64,000 nt of DNA from Spirosoma terrae (GCF_010435915.1 NZ_JAAFZH010000011.1:124001-188000); one strand, 5' to 3'; positions 1 to 9,061 are shown, counted from the first letter of the stretch. The notes: generated by a model not told the origin, from the sequence alone. A program made the numbers and translations.

Positions 1-908
1 AACCGCAGGCTATTGCCACTGGTTTGGGCGATAAGTTCGAGACGTTGAAGAAGAACTATTCGGTGGCGAACCAACTGTTTGGCGATATCGTGAAAGTGAC
101 ACCTTCGTCGAAAGTAGTAGGGGACATGGCTATTTTCATGACAGCCAATAACCTGACCGCCGATGACGTACTGAAACGGGGCGAATCGCTATCGTTCCCT
201 GAGTCGGTAAAAGAGCTGATGAAAGGAATTCTTGGGCAGCCGGTCGGTGGATTTCCCGAAGAAGTGCAAAAGGTTGTTCTTAAAGGAGAGGAGCCCATTA
301 CGGGACGTCCGAATGAGCATCTGAAGCCTATTGATTTCAACGCTGATTTTGAGGCATTCCGGAAGAAATATCCGCTTAATGATGGTTTTGAGGATTATCT
401 GTCGTATCAGATGTATCCGAAGGTGTACGAAGAATACTACAAAGCCAATGAGCAATATGGCGATGTGAGCATTATTCCAACCCCTGCTTTCTTCTACGGC
501 CTCAAAGAGAACGAGGAGATTCTGATCAACATTGAAGAAGGGAAAAATATCCTGGTTCGATTGTTGTTCAAATCAGAACCCGATGAATTCGGTATGCGAA
601 CCATTACGTTCGAACTGAACGGCCAGAGCCGTCAGGTTCAGGTGCGCGATAAGTCATCGAAGGTCGAAAAAGCAATCAACGCTAAAATCAGCAAGGATAG
701 CGATGTAGGCGCTCCGCTACAGGGCCGTCTGACGCGAATCCTGGTGAAAGAAGGCGATGAAGTGAAAAAGAACCAGCCACTCTTTGTGATCGAAGCGATG
801 AAAATGGAAAGCATCGTTGCTGCGTCAAAAGCGGGTAAAATTGCCAAAATTGTTCTGAAAGAAGGCACCGTAGTAGAGCAGGACGACTGTGTTGTGGAGC
901 TAGTATAA
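1..908 (+). CDS. pyc: Pyruvate carboxylase, C-terminal part (partial)
   Basis: The frame is open from base 3, so the gene begins upstream of the window; an apparent TTG start at 24 is only the first start-like codon inside it. The product is the end of the carboxyltransferase/allosteric region followed by a biotinyl carrier domain. The biotin-attachment motif EAMKMES is clear, the modified lysine being the codon at 801-803, and the PLQGRLTRILVKEGDEV lead-in is typical. Pyruvate carboxylase makes oxaloacetate from pyruvate, bicarbonate and ATP in the cytoplasm. The stretch DKFETLKKNYSVANQ followed by FGDIVKVTPSSKVVGDMA is characteristic of PYC and argues against acetyl-CoA or propionyl-CoA carboxylase carrier subunits. 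A strong hairpin terminator follows the stop. Confidence 0.93.
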   Translation, partial: PQAIATGLGDKFETLKKNYSVANQLFGDIVKVTPSSKVVGDMAIFMTANNLTADDVLKRGESLSFPESVKELMKGILGQPVGGFPEEVQKVVLKGEEPITGRPNEHLKPIDFNADFEAFRKKYPLNDGFEDYLSYQMYPKVYEEYYKANEQYGDVSIIPTPAFFYGLKENEEILINIEEGKNILVRLLFKSEPDEFGMRTITFELNGQSRQVQVRDKSSKVEKAINAKISKDSDVGAPLQGRLTRILVKEGDEVKKNQPLFVIEAMKMESIVAASKAGKIAKIVLKEGTVVEQDDCVVELV

Positions 909-923
909 TTGCGTGCAGATACG

Positions 924-966
924 TATCGGGCCGATTCACTACGCAGTGAATCGGCCCGATTTTTTA
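924..966 (+). terminator. Rho-independent terminator after pyc
   Basis: A perfect 16-bp stem (924-939 with 944-959) and a 4-base loop ACGC are followed by a run of T. It sits 15 bases after the pyc stop and also abuts the stop of the convergent hydroxylase gene, so it may serve both genes. Confidence 0.9.
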
Positions 967-1683
967 TTCCCGGTGAACATCCCGAAAACGTAGCATATCG
1001 CCCAGCCGCAGTTCTTTCTCCTGATCGAAGCCACAGGTCGAACGAAACTCTTTCGGGTTTCGATACGTACCGAACAGCATATCCCACCAGACAATATCGC
1101 CGTAGTTATGGCTATGTTTCTCATATTCGTGATGGATTCGGTGCATTTCGGGGCGTTGGAAAATATAGCCGATCCACTGCGGTGTTTTTACGTTGGTGTG
1201 ATAAAAGAACTCACCCAAGGCTGTGCAGAGTGTATAGATGGCCCCTGCTTCCGGGTTCAATCCCAATACTGTATAAACCAGCAGACTGCCGATAACGGAA
1301 TTGACAGTCATTTCGAGGGGGTGCTTATAAAAAGACGTAATGACTTCCAGGCGTTGTGGGCTATGGTGAATCTGGTGAAAATGGGTCCACAGAAAGTCGA
1401 CAGTGTGCCGCCAGCGATGCCACCAGTAGAAAATAAAGGTGGCTATGACGTAGGCAATGATGCCACCACCTAGGTTGCCTACATGATCAGACAAGCGAAA
1501 GACGGAATAGGCTGACAGCCACTTCTCCCAGGTAAATCCGGCCATGACCACAACAATCAGCTGAATAAAATTGATCGCCAGTACGCGGATCGTCCAGGTA
1601 GGAACAGTCGGTAATTTCCAGCCTGGAATAATCCGTTCGAGGATAAAACAACAGGCAAAGACGGCAAAAATAATAGGTAGCAT
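964..1683 (-). CDS. Fatty acid hydroxylase / sterol desaturase family membrane protein
   Basis: A 239-aa integral membrane protein with the histidine clusters of the di-iron FA_hydroxylase superfamily: HRWRH at about residues 89-93, HFHQIHH at 101-107, and HRIHHEYEKHSHNYG near the C-terminus. Hydrophobic segments surround the clusters (about 1-20, 33-50 and 72-88). Members hydroxylate or desaturate lipids (sterols, fatty acids, carotenoids) with O2. The substrate cannot be told from sequence; in this lineage lipid-tail hydroxylation or carotenoid modification are both plausible. It converges with pyc and is followed upstream by a separate Crp/Fnr gene on the same strand with a 69-bp gap. Confidence 0.82.
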   Translation of the reverse strand: MLPIIFAVFACCFILERIIPGWKLPTVPTWTIRVLAINFIQLIVVVMAGFTWEKWLSAYSVFRLSDHVGNLGGGIIAYVIATFIFYWWHRWRHTVDFLWTHFHQIHHSPQRLEVITSFYKHPLEMTVNSVIGSLLVYTVLGLNPEAGAIYTLCTALGEFFYHTNVKTPQWIGYIFQRPEMHRIHHEYEKHSHNYGDIVWWDMLFGTYRNPKEFRSTCGFDQEKELRLGDMLRFRDVHRE

Positions 1684-1752
1684 AGGTTTGTAGGGCTAGA
1701 TAAATAATGACCCAAAGCAATACTGTTGCTACGTATCAACCATTGACAAATA

Positions 1753-2340
1753 TCAATTTCGGTATTGGCCACGAAGCCGACTCAATGTTTCGGGCGAAAT
1801 GCCCAGATGAGAGGCTATGTATTTTAGAGGTACCCGCTGAAAAATGGCCGGAAAATCGTGGAGAAGTTGCTGATAGCGTTCGTTGGCCGTTTGCATACGT
1901 AAATTTTGAGTGCGAAGCTCACTCAATACGTAGTACCGCTCCGTGAGAACTCGCCCGATTATATTAAATTCTGGAAAGTGTTGATAGAGGTGCTGTAGTT
2001 GGTCGTAAGTGATGGAGTAGACGGTTGATTCTTCCAGTAGTTCAACGTATTCATGAGCGGGTTGGCGGGTATAAAAGCTGATGATGGACATAATAAAATC
2101 GCCCTCGCGCATAAACCAGGACGTAACTTCCCGGCCATCGCCTTGTGGTGAACCTGCTTTCAGGTAGTAGCCCCTTACTACGCCCTGTTCGATGAAATAC
2201 AGTCGGTCCGACGTTTGACCCGGCTGAAGCAGCCAGTGTTTACGCGGAAACGTATCGCGTCGAAGCATTTGCATCAGACTGTTTTTTAGTGAGTCCGACA
2301 CGGGATGAATCCTATCAATCAATGTCAATAATGAATCCAT
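1753..2340 (-). CDS. Crp/Fnr family transcriptional regulator
   Basis: A 195-aa protein with an N-terminal cyclic-nucleotide-binding-type beta-roll (about 25-125; PGQTSDRLYFIEQGVVRGYY is the typical core) and a short C-terminal helix-turn-helix (VPLKYIASHLGISPETLSRLRG). No cysteine cluster for FeS binding is present, so an Fnr-type oxygen sensor is unlikely. Bacteroidota carry many such regulators of unknown ligand. It is divergent from the DUF4870 gene, and the shared intergenic region has an 11-bp inverted repeat that could be its operator. Confidence 0.85.
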   Translation of the reverse strand: MDSLLTLIDRIHPVSDSLKNSLMQMLRRDTFPRKHWLLQPGQTSDRLYFIEQGVVRGYYLKAGSPQGDGREVTSWFMREGDFIMSIISFYTRQPAHEYVELLEESTVYSITYDQLQHLYQHFPEFNIIGRVLTERYYVLSELRTQNLRMQTANERYQQLLHDFPAIFQRVPLKYIASHLGISPETLSRLRGQYRN

Positions 2341-2371
2341 AGACTCGGTTGGTTGGGGGGACGACAGCTTG

Positions 2372-2416
2372 TTAGTTAGTATAACGTAGTGTCAATCAAA
2401 TTTTTATACTAACTTA
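2372..2416. repeat. Inverted repeat between divergent genes, candidate operator
   Basis: The arms at 2372-2384 and 2404-2416 match perfectly over AGTTAGTATAA / TTATACTAACT, with a 19-bp spacer. The repeat lies between the divergent Crp/Fnr and DUF4870 genes, where an autoregulatory or shared operator would be expected. The function is inferred from position only. Confidence 0.45.
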
Positions 2417-2450
2417 CTAAGCGTGTTTTGTACAAAAACTCTTTGACAAT

Positions 2451-2834
2451 ATGGAAAATCAACCACCAATACCACCATCATCACCCGTACCCTTCAGCGA
2501 TTCAGATGCGCGTATGTGGGCCATGATTACCCACTTGAGTGCATTAACCGGTATGTTTACACTAATTGGGAGCCTTGTGGGCCCAATTCTCGTGTGGCAG
2601 ATTCAAAAAGAGAAGTCGGCTTTCATTGATTTTCATGGCAAAGAAGCTGTCAATTTTAACATTACAATCGCCATTGCGGCCGGAATTTCGTTTGTTCTGA
2701 TGATTCTTTTAATTGGCATCTTTCTGCTCTGGATTGTTGGTGCTGTGTGGCTGGTATTTACAATTATAGCCGCCATTAAAGCTAACAACGGCGAATATTA
2801 TCGTTATCCAATATCTATTCGGTTTATCAAGTAA
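2451..2834 (+). CDS. DUF4870 domain membrane protein
   Basis: A 127-aa protein with a proline-rich cytoplasmic head (residues 1-15), the motif DARMWAMITHLSALTG, and about three membrane segments (28-48, 72-92, 93-110) around the conserved FHGKEAVNFNI stretch. This is the DUF4870/Tic20-like layout. The function is unknown. A strong terminator follows directly, so the gene is probably monocistronic. It is divergent from the Crp/Fnr gene. Confidence 0.85.
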   Translation: MENQPPIPPSSPVPFSDSDARMWAMITHLSALTGMFTLIGSLVGPILVWQIQKEKSAFIDFHGKEAVNFNITIAIAAGISFVLMILLIGIFLLWIVGAVWLVFTIIAAIKANNGEYYRYPISIRFIK

Positions 2835-2861
2835 TCGGGTAATTACTTCTCCTGAGTGACT

Positions 2862-2896
2862 AATGCTCGTCTGCAAGTGTGCAGGCGGGCATTTTT
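2862..2896 (+). terminator. Rho-independent terminator after DUF4870
   Basis: A 14-bp stem (2862-2875 with 2880-2893, two G-T pairs), loop AGTG, then TTTTT. It lies 27 bases after the stop codon. Confidence 0.88.
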
Positions 2897-3114
2897 GATA
2901 TATAGGAGTTGAAGCAGAAATCTGATCAGGACAAAAGCAGGAAATAGATGCCTTTATGATCTGCCTTTGTGAGTTTTTATGTGTATTTGTATTTTGTATG
3001 TTAAGGATTTATATCTATAAAATAAGTTTTAAATGGCGTTTTTCGGTATTTTGTATGGTTTTATCGGTATATTGCTGAATAGATAATGGTTTTCTCTGGA
3101 AATTATATTATTTA

Positions 3115-4473
3115 ATGAAAAACTATCAATTAGTCCTTGCTTCACTCGTTGCGACGAGTTTTGCAACCCAATTAACTTTCGGGCAGGCGTTAGCGCTAAA
3201 CACTCGAATGGACAAAACAGCCGAAAGCCTTGAAAAGAAAGTGATTACCTGGCGACGCGATTTTCATCAGCATCCGGAATTAGGGAATCGTGAGTTTCAA
3301 ACGGCTGCCAAGATTGCAGCTCATTTGCAGGCACTGGGCATGGAGGTGAAAACGGGTGTTGGCAAAACGGGTGTAGTGGGCGTATTGAAAGGAGGTAAAC
3401 CTGGTCCTGTTGTTGCGCTTCGGGCCGATATGGATGGTTTACCCGTAACAGAACGGGTCGATTTACCATTTAAATCAGAAGCTCGTACCGAATATAACGG
3501 TCAACAAACGGGTATTATGCATGCCTGTGGCCACGATACGCACGTAGCCATGTTGATGGGTGCCGCTGAAGTGCTGGCATCGGTAAAAAATGATCTCAAG
3601 GGTACTGTCAAATTCATATTTCAGCCTGCTGAAGAAGGAGCACCAACTGGAGAGGAAGGAGGGGCTTATCTGATGATCAAAGAAGGAGTTCTGGAAAGCC
3701 CTAAAGTAGATGCCATTTTCGGGCTGCATATTAATTCTCAAACAGAAGTAGGTACAATCAAATACCGCCCGGGGGCAACCATGGCAGCGGTTGATTCGTA
3801 TGCTATAAAAATTAAGGGTAAGCAAACCCACGGAGCCTCGCCCTGGTCGGGTGTTGACCCAATTGTTACGTCGGCGCAGGTGGTTATGGGGCTGCAAACC
3901 ATTGTTAGCCGGAACCTACCGCTTACCGAAAATGCAGCCGTTGTAACGGTAGGGGCTATTCACGGCGGTATTCGACAGAATATTATCCCGGAAGAAGTGA
4001 GTATGATTGGGACAATACGTTCGCTGGATACCGATATGCAGAAAACGATCCATCGGCGTATTACCGAAATTGCCACCAACATTGCAGAGAGTGCTGGCGC
4101 TAAGGCAGAAGTTAATATTGATGTGTTATATCCGGCAACCTACAATGATCCTGACCTGACTGACCAGATGGTGCCTACGCTGGAGGCATTGGCTGGTAAG
4201 GATAATATTAAGCTCACACCCGCTCAAACCGGCGCCGAAGATTTCTCATTCTACCAGCAAAAAGTACCGGGATTTTTCTATTTCCTGGGTGGAATGACAA
4301 AGGGTAAAAAGGTAAGCGAGGTTGCTCCACACCATACCCCCGATTTTCAGATCGATGAAAGCTGCTTCGTGTTGGGTATGAAGTCGCTTTGTCATCTAAC
4401 GGTCGATTATATGGAACAGGCAACGACTGGCAAAGGAAAAGGTCATAAAACGATTGCCATCACCGGCAAATAA
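3115..4473 (+). CDS. Secreted M20 family metallo-amidohydrolase
   Basis: A 452-aa protein with a signal peptide (about 1-25, ending TFGQA) and an M20D peptidase/amidohydrolase body. Visible motifs: HQHPELGNREFQTA, DMDGLPVTE, the metal-binding HACGHDTHVAMLMG, QPAEEG and a C-terminal APHHTPDFQIDE. Relatives hydrolyse N-acyl amino acids, hippurate or indole-acetyl amino acids with two divalent metals; the export signal points to periplasmic peptide or N-acyl scavenging. The upstream 280 bp hold no other gene. A 15-bp hairpin separates it from the convergent SDR gene. Confidence 0.9.
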   Translation: MKNYQLVLASLVATSFATQLTFGQALALNTRMDKTAESLEKKVITWRRDFHQHPELGNREFQTAAKIAAHLQALGMEVKTGVGKTGVVGVLKGGKPGPVVALRADMDGLPVTERVDLPFKSEARTEYNGQQTGIMHACGHDTHVAMLMGAAEVLASVKNDLKGTVKFIFQPAEEGAPTGEEGGAYLMIKEGVLESPKVDAIFGLHINSQTEVGTIKYRPGATMAAVDSYAIKIKGKQTHGASPWSGVDPIVTSAQVVMGLQTIVSRNLPLTENAAVVTVGAIHGGIRQNIIPEEVSMIGTIRSLDTDMQKTIHRRITEIATNIAESAGAKAEVNIDVLYPATYNDPDLTDQMVPTLEALAGKDNIKLTPAQTGAEDFSFYQQKVPGFFYFLGGMTKGKKVSEVAPHHTPDFQIDESCFVLGMKSLCHLTVDYMEQATTGKGKGHKTIAITGK

Positions 4474-4489
4474 ACTCAGTTAAACGATT

Positions 4490-4534
4490 CAGCAAAGCCA
4501 TCGCAGATTTTACATCTACGCGGTGGCTTTGCTG
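4490..4534. terminator. Hairpin between convergent M20 and SDR genes
   Basis: The outer stem CAGCAAAGCCA / TGGCTTTGCTG extends to about 15 bp with one wobble pair, and an inner AGAT/ATCT pairing lies in the loop. It lacks a clear T run on either strand, so its termination strength is uncertain, but it sits exactly between two convergent stops. Confidence 0.6.
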
Positions 4535-4535
4535 A

Positions 4536-5333
4536 TTAAGTGCCTTCGCGTTTGCGAACGATCCGGGATAGAAGTTTAGGAAAGAAGCGTTTCAGGTAGA
4601 TACCGTAGATTTCAGTTCCGCCTATATATACTTCCTCTTTTTTTCTGGCAACGGCCTTTAAGAGCGTTGCGGCAAAGCCGTCGACGGCCATACCTTGCTC
4701 CTGGTTGTCATCCATTTTGCCATGTTGCTGACCATCACCACTTAGGGCGTGTAGCGAAATTGGCGTTTTGATATAACCAGGACAAACAATAGTCACTCCC
4801 AGACCTTCCTCGTAAATTTCGGCCCGGAGAGAGTCAAAAAAGCCATGCAGCGCATGTTTACTGGCGCAGTAGCCCGATCGTTGCTTGGTTCCTAATTTGC
4901 CCGCTACGCTGCTCGTCACAACAAAATGGCCGCTACGTTGCCGCAGCATAATGGGCAGAACGGCTTTTGTTAGCGCTACTACACCAAAGAAATTAATATC
5001 CATCAACCGTTTGTAGACCGAAAAATCGGTATCGAGGACAGTGCTACGTTGCGTAATGCCCGCATTCTGAAAAATGTAGTCGATTCGGCCAAAGTGTTGC
5101 TGCACAGTTGCTACGTGTGCCGGCAGACTATCGGTATCGGTTATATCCAGTGGTAAGACTAATACACTGGAAGCAGGAAGGGTGGTTTGAGAAGCTACCC
5201 GTTCCAGTTCGTCACGACGGCGAGCCGATAAAATCAGTTTAGCTCCCTCTTTACCCAGTTGGATGGCCAGAGCTTCGCCAATGCCCGATGAGGCTCCAGT
5301 AATCCAGACGACTTGCTGAGAAAATGCAGACAT
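4536..5333 (-). CDS. SDR family NAD(P)-dependent oxidoreductase
   Basis: A 265-aa classical short-chain dehydrogenase/reductase. It has the nucleotide-binding TGASSGIG at about residues 12-19, SARRRDEL, the NAG motif, a catalytic serine in VTSSVAGK and the active-site pair in SGYCASKHALHGF. The basic ARRRDE after beta-2 suggests NADP preference. It resembles the DHRS7B-like membrane-associated SDR group (C-terminal GGTEIYGIYLKRFFPKLLSRIVRK). The substrate is unknown. It stands alone, convergent with the M20 gene. Confidence 0.88.
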   Translation of the reverse strand: MSAFSQQVVWITGASSGIGEALAIQLGKEGAKLILSARRRDELERVASQTTLPASSVLVLPLDITDTDSLPAHVATVQQHFGRIDYIFQNAGITQRSTVLDTDFSVYKRLMDINFFGVVALTKAVLPIMLRQRSGHFVVTSSVAGKLGTKQRSGYCASKHALHGFFDSLRAEIYEEGLGVTIVCPGYIKTPISLHALSGDGQQHGKMDDNQEQGMAVDGFAATLLKAVARKKEEVYIGGTEIYGIYLKRFFPKLLSRIVRKREGT

Positions 5334-5477
5334 AAAATACGTGATGGAAATTTAGTAAAAATAGCTCAGGCCGGTTTATTGGTATGTATATTAGTTAATG
5401 GAAAATGTTTATATATTGGGAGTCCTCGTGCGCTCAATCCAATCGATCCATAACGTCAATCTTCATACGTTTTTGTT

Positions 5478-6776
5478 GTGCCTGAAGCATTCCTTTATTT
5501 TGTCTGGCAATATCAATATACAGCAGTCAAGGATCTGTTAACCACGGAGGGGGAGCGGATTCAGGTGATCCATCCTGGCTTTCGAAATCTGGATGCCGGA
5601 CCTGACTTCTTCAACGCTCGCTTACTCATAAATGATGTTGAATGGGTTGGAACCGTAGAAATGCATATCCGTACGTCGGATTGGCTGGTTCATCGACATC
5701 AATATGATCGGGCTTACGACAATGTTATTCTGCATGTTGTCTGGCAGGACGATCAGCCTTCAACAACGATGCGGGTCTGCCGCGCCAATGGTACGTCGAT
5801 GCCAACCCTCGAACTGGCACCTATAACTGACCCGGCAGTAGTTGGACGTTACAATACGCTGGCGGAATCAATGGAAGTTATTCCGTGTGCCGGTTTATTT
5901 CGGACCGTTCAGCCGCTACGTTTAACGTCGATGCTCGATAAGGCAATGATGCAACGTCTGGAACGTAAAGCGTTAGTGGTTCGGCAAATCGCAGAACAAA
6001 CGAATAACGACTGGGAAGAAACGGCTTATCGGCTATTAGCCATCAATATGGGTTTTAAGATCAACGCTGACCCAATGGAGCAGCTGAGTCGGGCAGTGCC
6101 ATTAAAAGCACTGTTAAAGCACCGCGATACGTTGTTTCAGGCCGAAGCCATGCTATTCGGAACGGCTGGTATGCTCGATGACGTAGAAGAGGTTGACGAC
6201 TACGTAACGGTGCTGCGACGGGAGTATCGGTTTTTATCTGCCAAATATAATCTGGCCGAAAAACAACTGGCTGCACCTATCTGGAAATGGGGTAAACTAC
6301 GTCCCGCCAATTTCCCGACGTTACGTCTGGCCCAATTGGCACGGCTGGTAACGTATCATGCCAGTTTGTTTTCGCTGTTTGTGGGTAATACGAACGTACA
6401 GGTCCTACTCAGAGCACTTCAGCAAGTACCGTCAGACTACTGGTGTTCGCATTATCGATTTAGTAAATCAACGAATAAAACGGTTCCCAGGCTAGGGGAT
6501 AACTCGGCGGCAACCATTGTTATTAACACCGTTGTTCCATTGTTGGCCGCCTATGCGCATCATCGCGGTCAGCCTGCTTTTCTGGATCGGGCTATTACGT
6601 TGCTGGAACAGTTACCGGCAGAAAAAAACCGTCTGACCGACGGTTGGGAAGAACTGGGTTTAAGCATGCGAACGGCCTTTGATTCGCAGGCCGCTATAGA
6701 ATTATATAATGAATTCTGCTCGCAGAAGAAATGCCTGAGCTGCCAGATCGGCGCAGGATTAATGAAGAAAGTATAA
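5478..6776 (+). CDS. DUF2851 family protein
   Basis: A 432-aa protein starting at GTG, with the hallmark opening EAFLYFVWQYQYTAVKDLLTTEG followed by VIHPGFRNLDAGPDFFNARLLI and EMHIRTSDWLVHRHQYDRAYDNVILHVVW. This family is largely confined to Bacteroidota/Chlorobi and has no assigned function. The C-terminus carries CSQKKCLSCQIG, three cysteines that could bind metal. No adjacent gene shares its strand, and it converges with the Gfo/Idh gene. Confidence 0.85.
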   Translation: MPEAFLYFVWQYQYTAVKDLLTTEGERIQVIHPGFRNLDAGPDFFNARLLINDVEWVGTVEMHIRTSDWLVHRHQYDRAYDNVILHVVWQDDQPSTTMRVCRANGTSMPTLELAPITDPAVVGRYNTLAESMEVIPCAGLFRTVQPLRLTSMLDKAMMQRLERKALVVRQIAEQTNNDWEETAYRLLAINMGFKINADPMEQLSRAVPLKALLKHRDTLFQAEAMLFGTAGMLDDVEEVDDYVTVLRREYRFLSAKYNLAEKQLAAPIWKWGKLRPANFPTLRLAQLARLVTYHASLFSLFVGNTNVQVLLRALQQVPSDYWCSHYRFSKSTNKTVPRLGDNSAATIVINTVVPLLAAYAHHRGQPAFLDRAITLLEQLPAEKNRLTDGWEELGLSMRTAFDSQAAIELYNEFCSQKKCLSCQIGAGLMKKV

Positions 6777-6785
6777 GGTTGAATG

Positions 6786-6831
6786 CAGGATATATGAGGC
6801 AGATAGTAAAACGAAATACGCCATATATCCT
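6786..6831. repeat. Inverted repeat between convergent genes
   Basis: CAGGATATATG at 6786-6796 faces CATATATCCT at 6822-6831 (10-bp core) across a 25-base loop, in the 80-bp gap between the stops of DUF2851 and the oxidoreductase. It could be a weak bidirectional terminator or a small dispersed repeat. Confidence 0.4.
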
Positions 6832-6855
6832 ACATCCTACTTTATACGTAGTGTA

Positions 6856-8181
6856 TTAGCTAACCACTACGTCCTGTTTGGTTGAATCCCAGGTAACGCG
6901 TTTGCCAGTGTGTAGTGCCATAGTTGCCATAATGTTGGCTACCGAATGGTTGAAGCCAGCGCGGGCCGGAGCGTTGGGCTCTTTCCGGCTCCGTACGCAC
7001 TGCATCCAGTTCAGCATGTGCAATGAGGTCATTGGATCGCCACCCGTATTGGCTGATGTTTCTACTTTAGCTGGGTCGCCTAACGACATTTTGGGTAGTA
7101 AATTGGCCTGCATACCCATGTCTTTGGCGTATTTTGCTTCCAGACCACCTTCGGGCGAAATGGTATTCGTATCGAGGTTGATCATACCACCATTGGAATA
7201 ATAGTATTCCTTTACGCCACCCGCTTCGTTATTCATCCGCGATGAATACAATACTTGAAATCCTTTCGCTTTGTCGTTATCAGGACCGTAGTCAAATACG
7301 GCAGTAAACGTATCGGCATTAGTACGGCCATCTTTCCAGGAATAAATACCACCGTTGGAGACTACCGAACGAGGATGATCCAGTCCTGTAAACCAGTGAA
7401 CTGTATCGATCTGGTGTGACATCCATTGCCCAGGAATCCCCGATGAGAACGGATAGAATAAGCGGAATTCCAGGTATTTGCGCGGGTCCCATTCTACTTT
7501 AGGACGGTTCAGCAGATAACGGTTCCAGTCGGTGTCTTCTTTCTTTATTTCAGACACCAGTTTTGCCCGGCGCCAGCGACCTGGCTGGTTTACATTCCAG
7601 GTCATTTCAACCATGGTAATATCACCGAATTTACCGGATTTGATGAACTCGTGGGCTGAGTGATAGTTAGGAGCACTACGTCGCTGGGAGCCGACCTGGA
7701 CAATTTTCTTGGTACTTTCAACGGCTTTGAGGGCTTTGCGAGCATCCTCCAGCGATTCGGCAAATGGTTTTTCTACGTAAGCGTCCCGACCCGATTCCAC
7801 AGCGGCCACGCAGTGTAGGGCGTGCTGGAAATCGGCTGTGCTGATAATCACGGCATCAACATCTTTTCGGTCCAGCAATTCGTCGTTATTACGTGCCTTA
7901 AAGAATGTATTGTCGATCAGGTTTTTGCCTTTTAAATACTGCTCGGCTTCATCACGACGGCGGTTCCAGATGTCGGATACGCCCACAAAGGCAAAATTTT
8001 GGGCCTTAGCATGTTCGGAAAAGGCGGGAGCCAGTGATTGCCGGAAACGGTCCGAGAAACCGATAATACCAACCCGAACGCGCTCGTTCGAACCCAGGAT
8101 ACGAGCGTAGCTGCTTGCTGAGAAACTCATGCCAAGTCCAGCTAAGGCAGATTTTTTTATAAAATCACGACGGTTTTCCAT
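6856..8181 (-). CDS. Tat-exported Gfo/Idh/MocA family oxidoreductase
   Basis: A 441-aa protein with a twin-arginine signal (NRRDFIKKSALAGLGMS, residues 3-19), then a Rossmann domain (RVGIIGFSDRF; the EKPFAES motif with the family's key lysine) and the Gfo/Idh/MocA C-terminal domain. Such enzymes oxidise or reduce sugars with tightly bound NAD(H); Tat export fits a protein folded with its cofactor in the cytoplasm. It is the last gene after the TIM-barrel protein and DUF1080, on the same strand with gaps of 86 and 44 bp. Together they suggest periplasmic oxidation of a glycoside at C3 and cleavage of the 3-keto product (inference from family knowledge). Confidence 0.9.
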   Translation of the reverse strand: MENRRDFIKKSALAGLGMSFSASSYARILGSNERVRVGIIGFSDRFRQSLAPAFSEHAKAQNFAFVGVSDIWNRRRDEAEQYLKGKNLIDNTFFKARNNDELLDRKDVDAVIISTADFQHALHCVAAVESGRDAYVEKPFAESLEDARKALKAVESTKKIVQVGSQRRSAPNYHSAHEFIKSGKFGDITMVEMTWNVNQPGRWRRAKLVSEIKKEDTDWNRYLLNRPKVEWDPRKYLEFRLFYPFSSGIPGQWMSHQIDTVHWFTGLDHPRSVVSNGGIYSWKDGRTNADTFTAVFDYGPDNDKAKGFQVLYSSRMNNEAGGVKEYYYSNGGMINLDTNTISPEGGLEAKYAKDMGMQANLLPKMSLGDPAKVETSANTGGDPMTSLHMLNWMQCVRSRKEPNAPARAGFNHSVANIMATMALHTGKRVTWDSTKQDVVVS

Positions 8182-8208
8182 GTAATTCAGGAAGTTAAGG
8201 GACAGATG

Positions 8209-8246
8209 TTAGACTTTGGGTAAAGGCAATACAATCTAAAGTCTAA
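8209..8246. repeat. Intercistronic inverted repeat
   Basis: TTAGACTTT at 8209-8217 and AAAGTCTAA at 8238-8246 form a perfect 9-bp stem with a 20-base loop, between the DUF1080 and Gfo/Idh genes. It may be an attenuator or RNA-processing hairpin in the message. Confidence 0.4.
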
Positions 8247-8267
8247 TGCTTATCGAGTTAGGGCTTT

Positions 8268-9017
8268 TTAAAGAGTTTTGATTTTAATGTTTCGGTAAGA
8301 CACTTTGTTGCCATGATCCTGCAATAAAATGTGTCCTTTTGGGGCTTCGCCGAATCGGCCATGCGCATTGTAGTCTGGTGCTTTGTATTTGCTCATTGCC
8401 ACCAGTTCACGGAATTTTTCGCTACCTCGTTCGTAATCAACGACTTTCTTACCATTGAGCCAGTGTTCAACGTGATGGCCTTTCGAGACAATCCGGCCTG
8501 TGTTCCATTCACCAATTGGGTTGGCTTTTTTACTGCTAGCCGGAATCAGATCGTATAACGAACCCACCGTGCGGTTACCATCACGTCCCATTTTGGCATC
8601 GGGGTGTTTATCATCATCAAGGACCTGAAATTCGAGCCCGAATGCCGATCCTTTGGGTTTCGGTGACTGCTCCACAACAAAGTACTTTACGCCACTGTTA
8701 GCGCCCTCGGTCAGTTTAAAATCGAACATCAGGTCGAAATCGCCGTATTCGCCCGTGGTAACAATGTCGCCAAAACTCTGCGATTCAGAACCGTCAGACT
8801 GCTGGATGGTCAGAAGGCCGTCAGCAACAGTCCAGCCTTTTTCGGGGAATTTATCTTTATAAGCACCCCGCCAGCCATTGGTAGTTTTACCATCGAAAAG
8901 CAGCGTCCAACCTGTTTTTTTCTCCTTGTCGGTGAGCGTGTTGGGTGTTTGTGGCTTTTCAGCGGCTACCAACGTAGCAAGAAGCAGACCTGTCAGAATA
9001 AATTGTTTCATGATCAA
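8268..9017 (-). CDS. Secreted DUF1080 protein (3-keto-glycoside lyase/hydrolase family)
   Basis: A 249-aa protein with a Sec signal peptide (about 1-19, ending TLVAA) and a single jelly-roll lectin/LamG-like domain typical of DUF1080: TGWTLLFDGKTTNGWRG at the start, GVKYFVVEQ, and the C-terminal GHILLQDHGNKVSYRNIKIK. The family is annotated as 3-keto-disaccharide hydrolase, and gut Bacteroides members are reported to cleave 3-keto-glycosides by elimination. Its neighbours here, a Gfo/Idh oxidoreductase and a TIM-barrel isomerase-like protein, match that pathway. The start could also be the second Met, two codons in. Confidence 0.86.
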   Translation of the reverse strand: MIMKQFILTGLLLATLVAAEKPQTPNTLTDKEKKTGWTLLFDGKTTNGWRGAYKDKFPEKGWTVADGLLTIQQSDGSESQSFGDIVTTGEYGDFDLMFDFKLTEGANSGVKYFVVEQSPKPKGSAFGLEFQVLDDDKHPDAKMGRDGNRTVGSLYDLIPASSKKANPIGEWNTGRIVSKGHHVEHWLNGKKVVDYERGSEKFRELVAMSKYKAPDYNAHGRFGEAPKGHILLQDHGNKVSYRNIKIKTL

Positions 9018-9061
9018 TGAACAATACCTGGTTTATTGGATGATAGCTGAAATTCAGGTAT

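Noticed and set aside
638..1087. 149-codon minus-strand frame over the end of pyc
   Set aside because: Antisense to the biotinyl domain and the terminator; no family features. Shadow of pyc.
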